Positions 7,735 to 8,740 of a DNA stretch of 8,740 nt are shown here, one piece after another. Origin of the DNA: Butyrivibrio sp. UBA3740 (GTDB lineage: Bacteria; Bacillota; Clostridia; Lachnospirales; Lachnospiraceae); assembly GCA_002372465.1 (NCBI GenBank), contig DFGW01000169.1, positions 1-8,740 of the forward strand. The letters run 5' to 3'. Below the pieces are notes generated by a model. The model was not told the DNA's origin and did no database searches. It saw nothing but the letters and a program-made list of their open reading frames with translations. Both the position numbers and the translations under genes were made by a program. Numbering within the stretch: the stretch's first letter is position 1; every line of letters starts with the position of its first letter.

Positions 7735-7768
7735 ATCTACTGATTTAAGTTGTGTTCGATATAATAAA

Positions 7769-7774
7769 AAGGAG
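7769..7774 (+). promoter_or_regulatory. Ribosome binding site of the 189-residue protein gene
   Basis: AAGGAG lies six bases before the ATG at 7781, a standard spacing that supports this start. Confidence 0.8.
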
Positions 7775-7780
7775 ACAAAG

Positions 7781-8350
7781 ATGGAATTTAAGCAGGAATT
7801 AGAGACCGGCACCTTTAAGATGATCGGTAATACAGAAACATCTCTCAAGATAAAGGAAGTCGCTGAGAAGTGCCGTCTTGTTAAGACTGAAAACGGCGTT
7901 AAGGTTGAGCTTGCATACACAGGCCCCAATGCCAGCAAGTACATGCAGTATGTGGAGAAGCATAAGGAAGAACTCACCAAGTACCTTATGAATCCCGATG
8001 AAGCTGATCTTTACGAATGGATGGAGATTTCCCACCAGAATCCCACTTCCCTTAAGAAGCACGAGAAGGAACAGCTCATCCTTTACGTTAACTTCGATCC
8101 TGAGACAAGGCTCGTTCAGACAGGTATCGCTGACGACAACGTTACTATGAAGCTTGGCTCTCCTCTTATGGAGATCAATGTTGATCAGCTCACCAGAGAT
8201 CAGTTCAAGCTCAAGATCTTCAACATGCTTCTTTTGGCTGATGAGATCGCAGTCCTTATGGGCAATGCAGATCTTCGCAAGATGTCCAACATCCAGATCG
8301 TTAAGACCTATCTTACCGAGATCTACGACAAGTACCACGAGAATCCCTGA
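7781..8350 (+). CDS. Conserved-looking protein of unknown function, 189 residues
   Basis: I do not recognise this family. The protein is soluble-looking, with no signal peptide or membrane segment, and rich in Lys, Glu and Asp. The first 65 residues alternate short strands and helices (MIGNTETSLKIKEVAEKC, VKVELAYTG). The middle has a probable strand (QLILYVNFDPETRLVQTG), and the C-terminal 60 residues look helical (FKLKIFNMLLLADEIAVLMG). Single Cys at residue 31; no metal-binding, nucleotide-binding or DNA-binding motif is evident. All 20 lysine codons are AAG, and CTT/CTC dominate for leucine, a bias expected of well-expressed genes. It has its own promoter, ribosome binding site and terminator, so it is probably monocistronic. 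A same-length frame lies antisense to it (7799-8368) but lacks such signals. Confidence 0.88.
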   Translation: MEFKQELETGTFKMIGNTETSLKIKEVAEKCRLVKTENGVKVELAYTGPNASKYMQYVEKHKEELTKYLMNPDEADLYEWMEISHQNPTSLKKHEKEQLILYVNFDPETRLVQTGIADDNVTMKLGSPLMEINVDQLTRDQFKLKIFNMLLLADEIAVLMGNADLRKMSNIQIVKTYLTEIYDKYHENP

Positions 8351-8357
8351 TATTTTA

Positions 8358-8387
8358 AAAGCTGTCACTTAATGTGGCAGCTTTTTT
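8358..8387 (+). terminator. Rho-independent terminator between convergent genes
   Basis: AAAGCTGTCAC (8358-8368) and GTGGCAGCTTT (8374-8384) form an 11-bp stem with one G-U pair and a 5-base loop; a run of six T ends at 8387. It starts seven bases after the stop of the 189-residue gene. On the minus strand the stem has one mismatch and is followed by TTTT, so it may also serve proB. Confidence 0.88.
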
Positions 8388-8393
8388 GTTTCA

Positions 8394-8740
8394 TCATTTT
8401 CTGGCGACAAATAATGTCCCGACTTTCTTTTTCTCAATGATATCGTAAAGCATCTCCGGATTCTTGCCGTTGGTGACAAGAACATCTATCCCATGAGCTG
8501 TGGCAAGCTCAGCAGCTTCCAGCTTAGTTATCATTCCGCCGGTTCCGCGATTTGACCCTGAGCCTGAAGCTACATTCTTAAGTTCTTCCGTGATCTCTTC
8601 TACCCTGCTGATGACCTTCGCATTCGGGTCAGTCTTGGGGTTCCCGTCGTATAGTCCGTCGATATCCGAGAAGATGATCAGCTTGCTTGCTTTGCAGAAT
8701 ACTGCTACAACGGCAGATAACATGTCATTATCGGAAAAGA
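8394..8740 (-). CDS. proB: Glutamate 5-kinase, C-terminal part; 5' end outside window
   Basis: The final 114 residues of an amino-acid-kinase family protein that phosphorylates glutamate to gamma-glutamyl phosphate, the first step of proline synthesis. The visible part opens with FSDNDMLSAVVA, matching the family's FGDND-LSA region. SDIDGLYDGNP follows, then SNRGTGGMITKLEAAELATAHG spaced as in the glutamate 5-kinase signature, where GTGGM-TK is the nucleotide-binding loop. The chain ends at VGTLFVARK, right after the kinase domain, so the C-terminal PUA domain of the longer E. coli-type enzyme is absent. This short form is known in other bacteria. The frame is open through the right edge, so the start is not seen; an internal Met at 8723 is not the start. 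Usually next to proA, which is not in view. Confidence 0.95.
   Translation of the reverse strand, partial: FSDNDMLSAVVAVFCKASKLIIFSDIDGLYDGNPKTDPNAKVISRVEEITEELKNVASGSGSNRGTGGMITKLEAAELATAHGIDVLVTNGKNPEMLYDIIEKKKVGTLFVARK

Larger units (their letters stand above)
7697..7739. repeat. Inverted repeat spanning the divergent promoter region
   Basis: TAGATAGTATA (7697-7707) and TATACTATCTA (7729-7739) are perfect 11-base inverted copies. After one mismatched base the symmetry continues for three more (CAT/ATG), giving 14 of 15 matched positions around a 13-base AT-rich centre. Each arm contains the -10 hexamer of one of two opposing promoters. Confidence 0.75.

Noticed and set aside
7760..7765. 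Perfect TATAAT as the -10 of the 189-residue gene
   Set aside because: Transcription would start at about 7772, inside the ribosome binding site, and no -35 is present at the right distance; the extended -10 at 7726-7734 fits better.
7799..8368. A 189-residue open frame antisense to the plus-strand gene
   Set aside because: It overlaps almost the whole plus-strand gene, has no ribosome binding site, and its start lies in the terminator hairpin. The strong AAG/CTT codon bias of the real gene keeps the opposite frame free of stops.

Overview
The window looks like ordinary chromosome from a strictly anaerobic Firmicute, most likely a Lachnospiraceae member of the Butyrivibrio type. This rests on the sequence style of the FtsK, formate-tetrahydrofolate ligase and Nfn-type proteins, strong AGGAGG-type ribosome binding sites, a strong preference for AAG lysine codons and moderate GC. 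The genus is an inference. No tRNA, rRNA, CRISPR array, insertion sequence or phage gene was seen. No stretch longer than 150 bases lacks a gene.

Layout. On the minus strand, read right to left from about 7.7 kb, come ftsK (DNA translocase), a 137-base structured gap, fhs (formate-tetrahydrofolate ligase), folD (methylene-THF dehydrogenase/cyclohydrolase), a membrane-anchored zinc-ribbon/TPR/chitobiase-like-repeat protein of unknown role, and an FAD/NAD-binding protein resembling the small subunit of the NADH-dependent ferredoxin:NADP+ oxidoreductase (NfnA). The last gene runs off the left edge. The gaps from fhs onward are only 10-23 bases, so these four genes are probably one transcription unit. 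A plus-strand gene for an unrecognised 189-residue protein diverges from ftsK at about 7.7 kb. It converges on the 3' end of a minus-strand proB (glutamate 5-kinase, short form), with a terminator hairpin between them.

Function. Fhs and FolD together interconvert formate, 10-formyl-THF and 5,10-methylene-THF for purine, thymidylate, glycine and methionine metabolism, and FolD also links this to NADP(H). The Nfn-type subunit next to them would connect NADPH, NADH and ferredoxin pools, so the cluster has a one-carbon/redox theme. The zinc-ribbon membrane protein in its middle does not fit that theme and is the least explained member.

The most interesting non-coding structure is the fhs leader. 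One 10-base segment there can pair equally well with an upstream or a downstream partner, and the downstream hairpin abuts the Shine-Dalgarno sequence. It does not show the conserved elements of the ZTP or THF riboswitches as I know them. A second point is the ftsK divergent promoter region, an almost symmetrical palindrome carrying an extended -10 promoter on each strand, followed on the ftsK side by a terminator-like hairpin.
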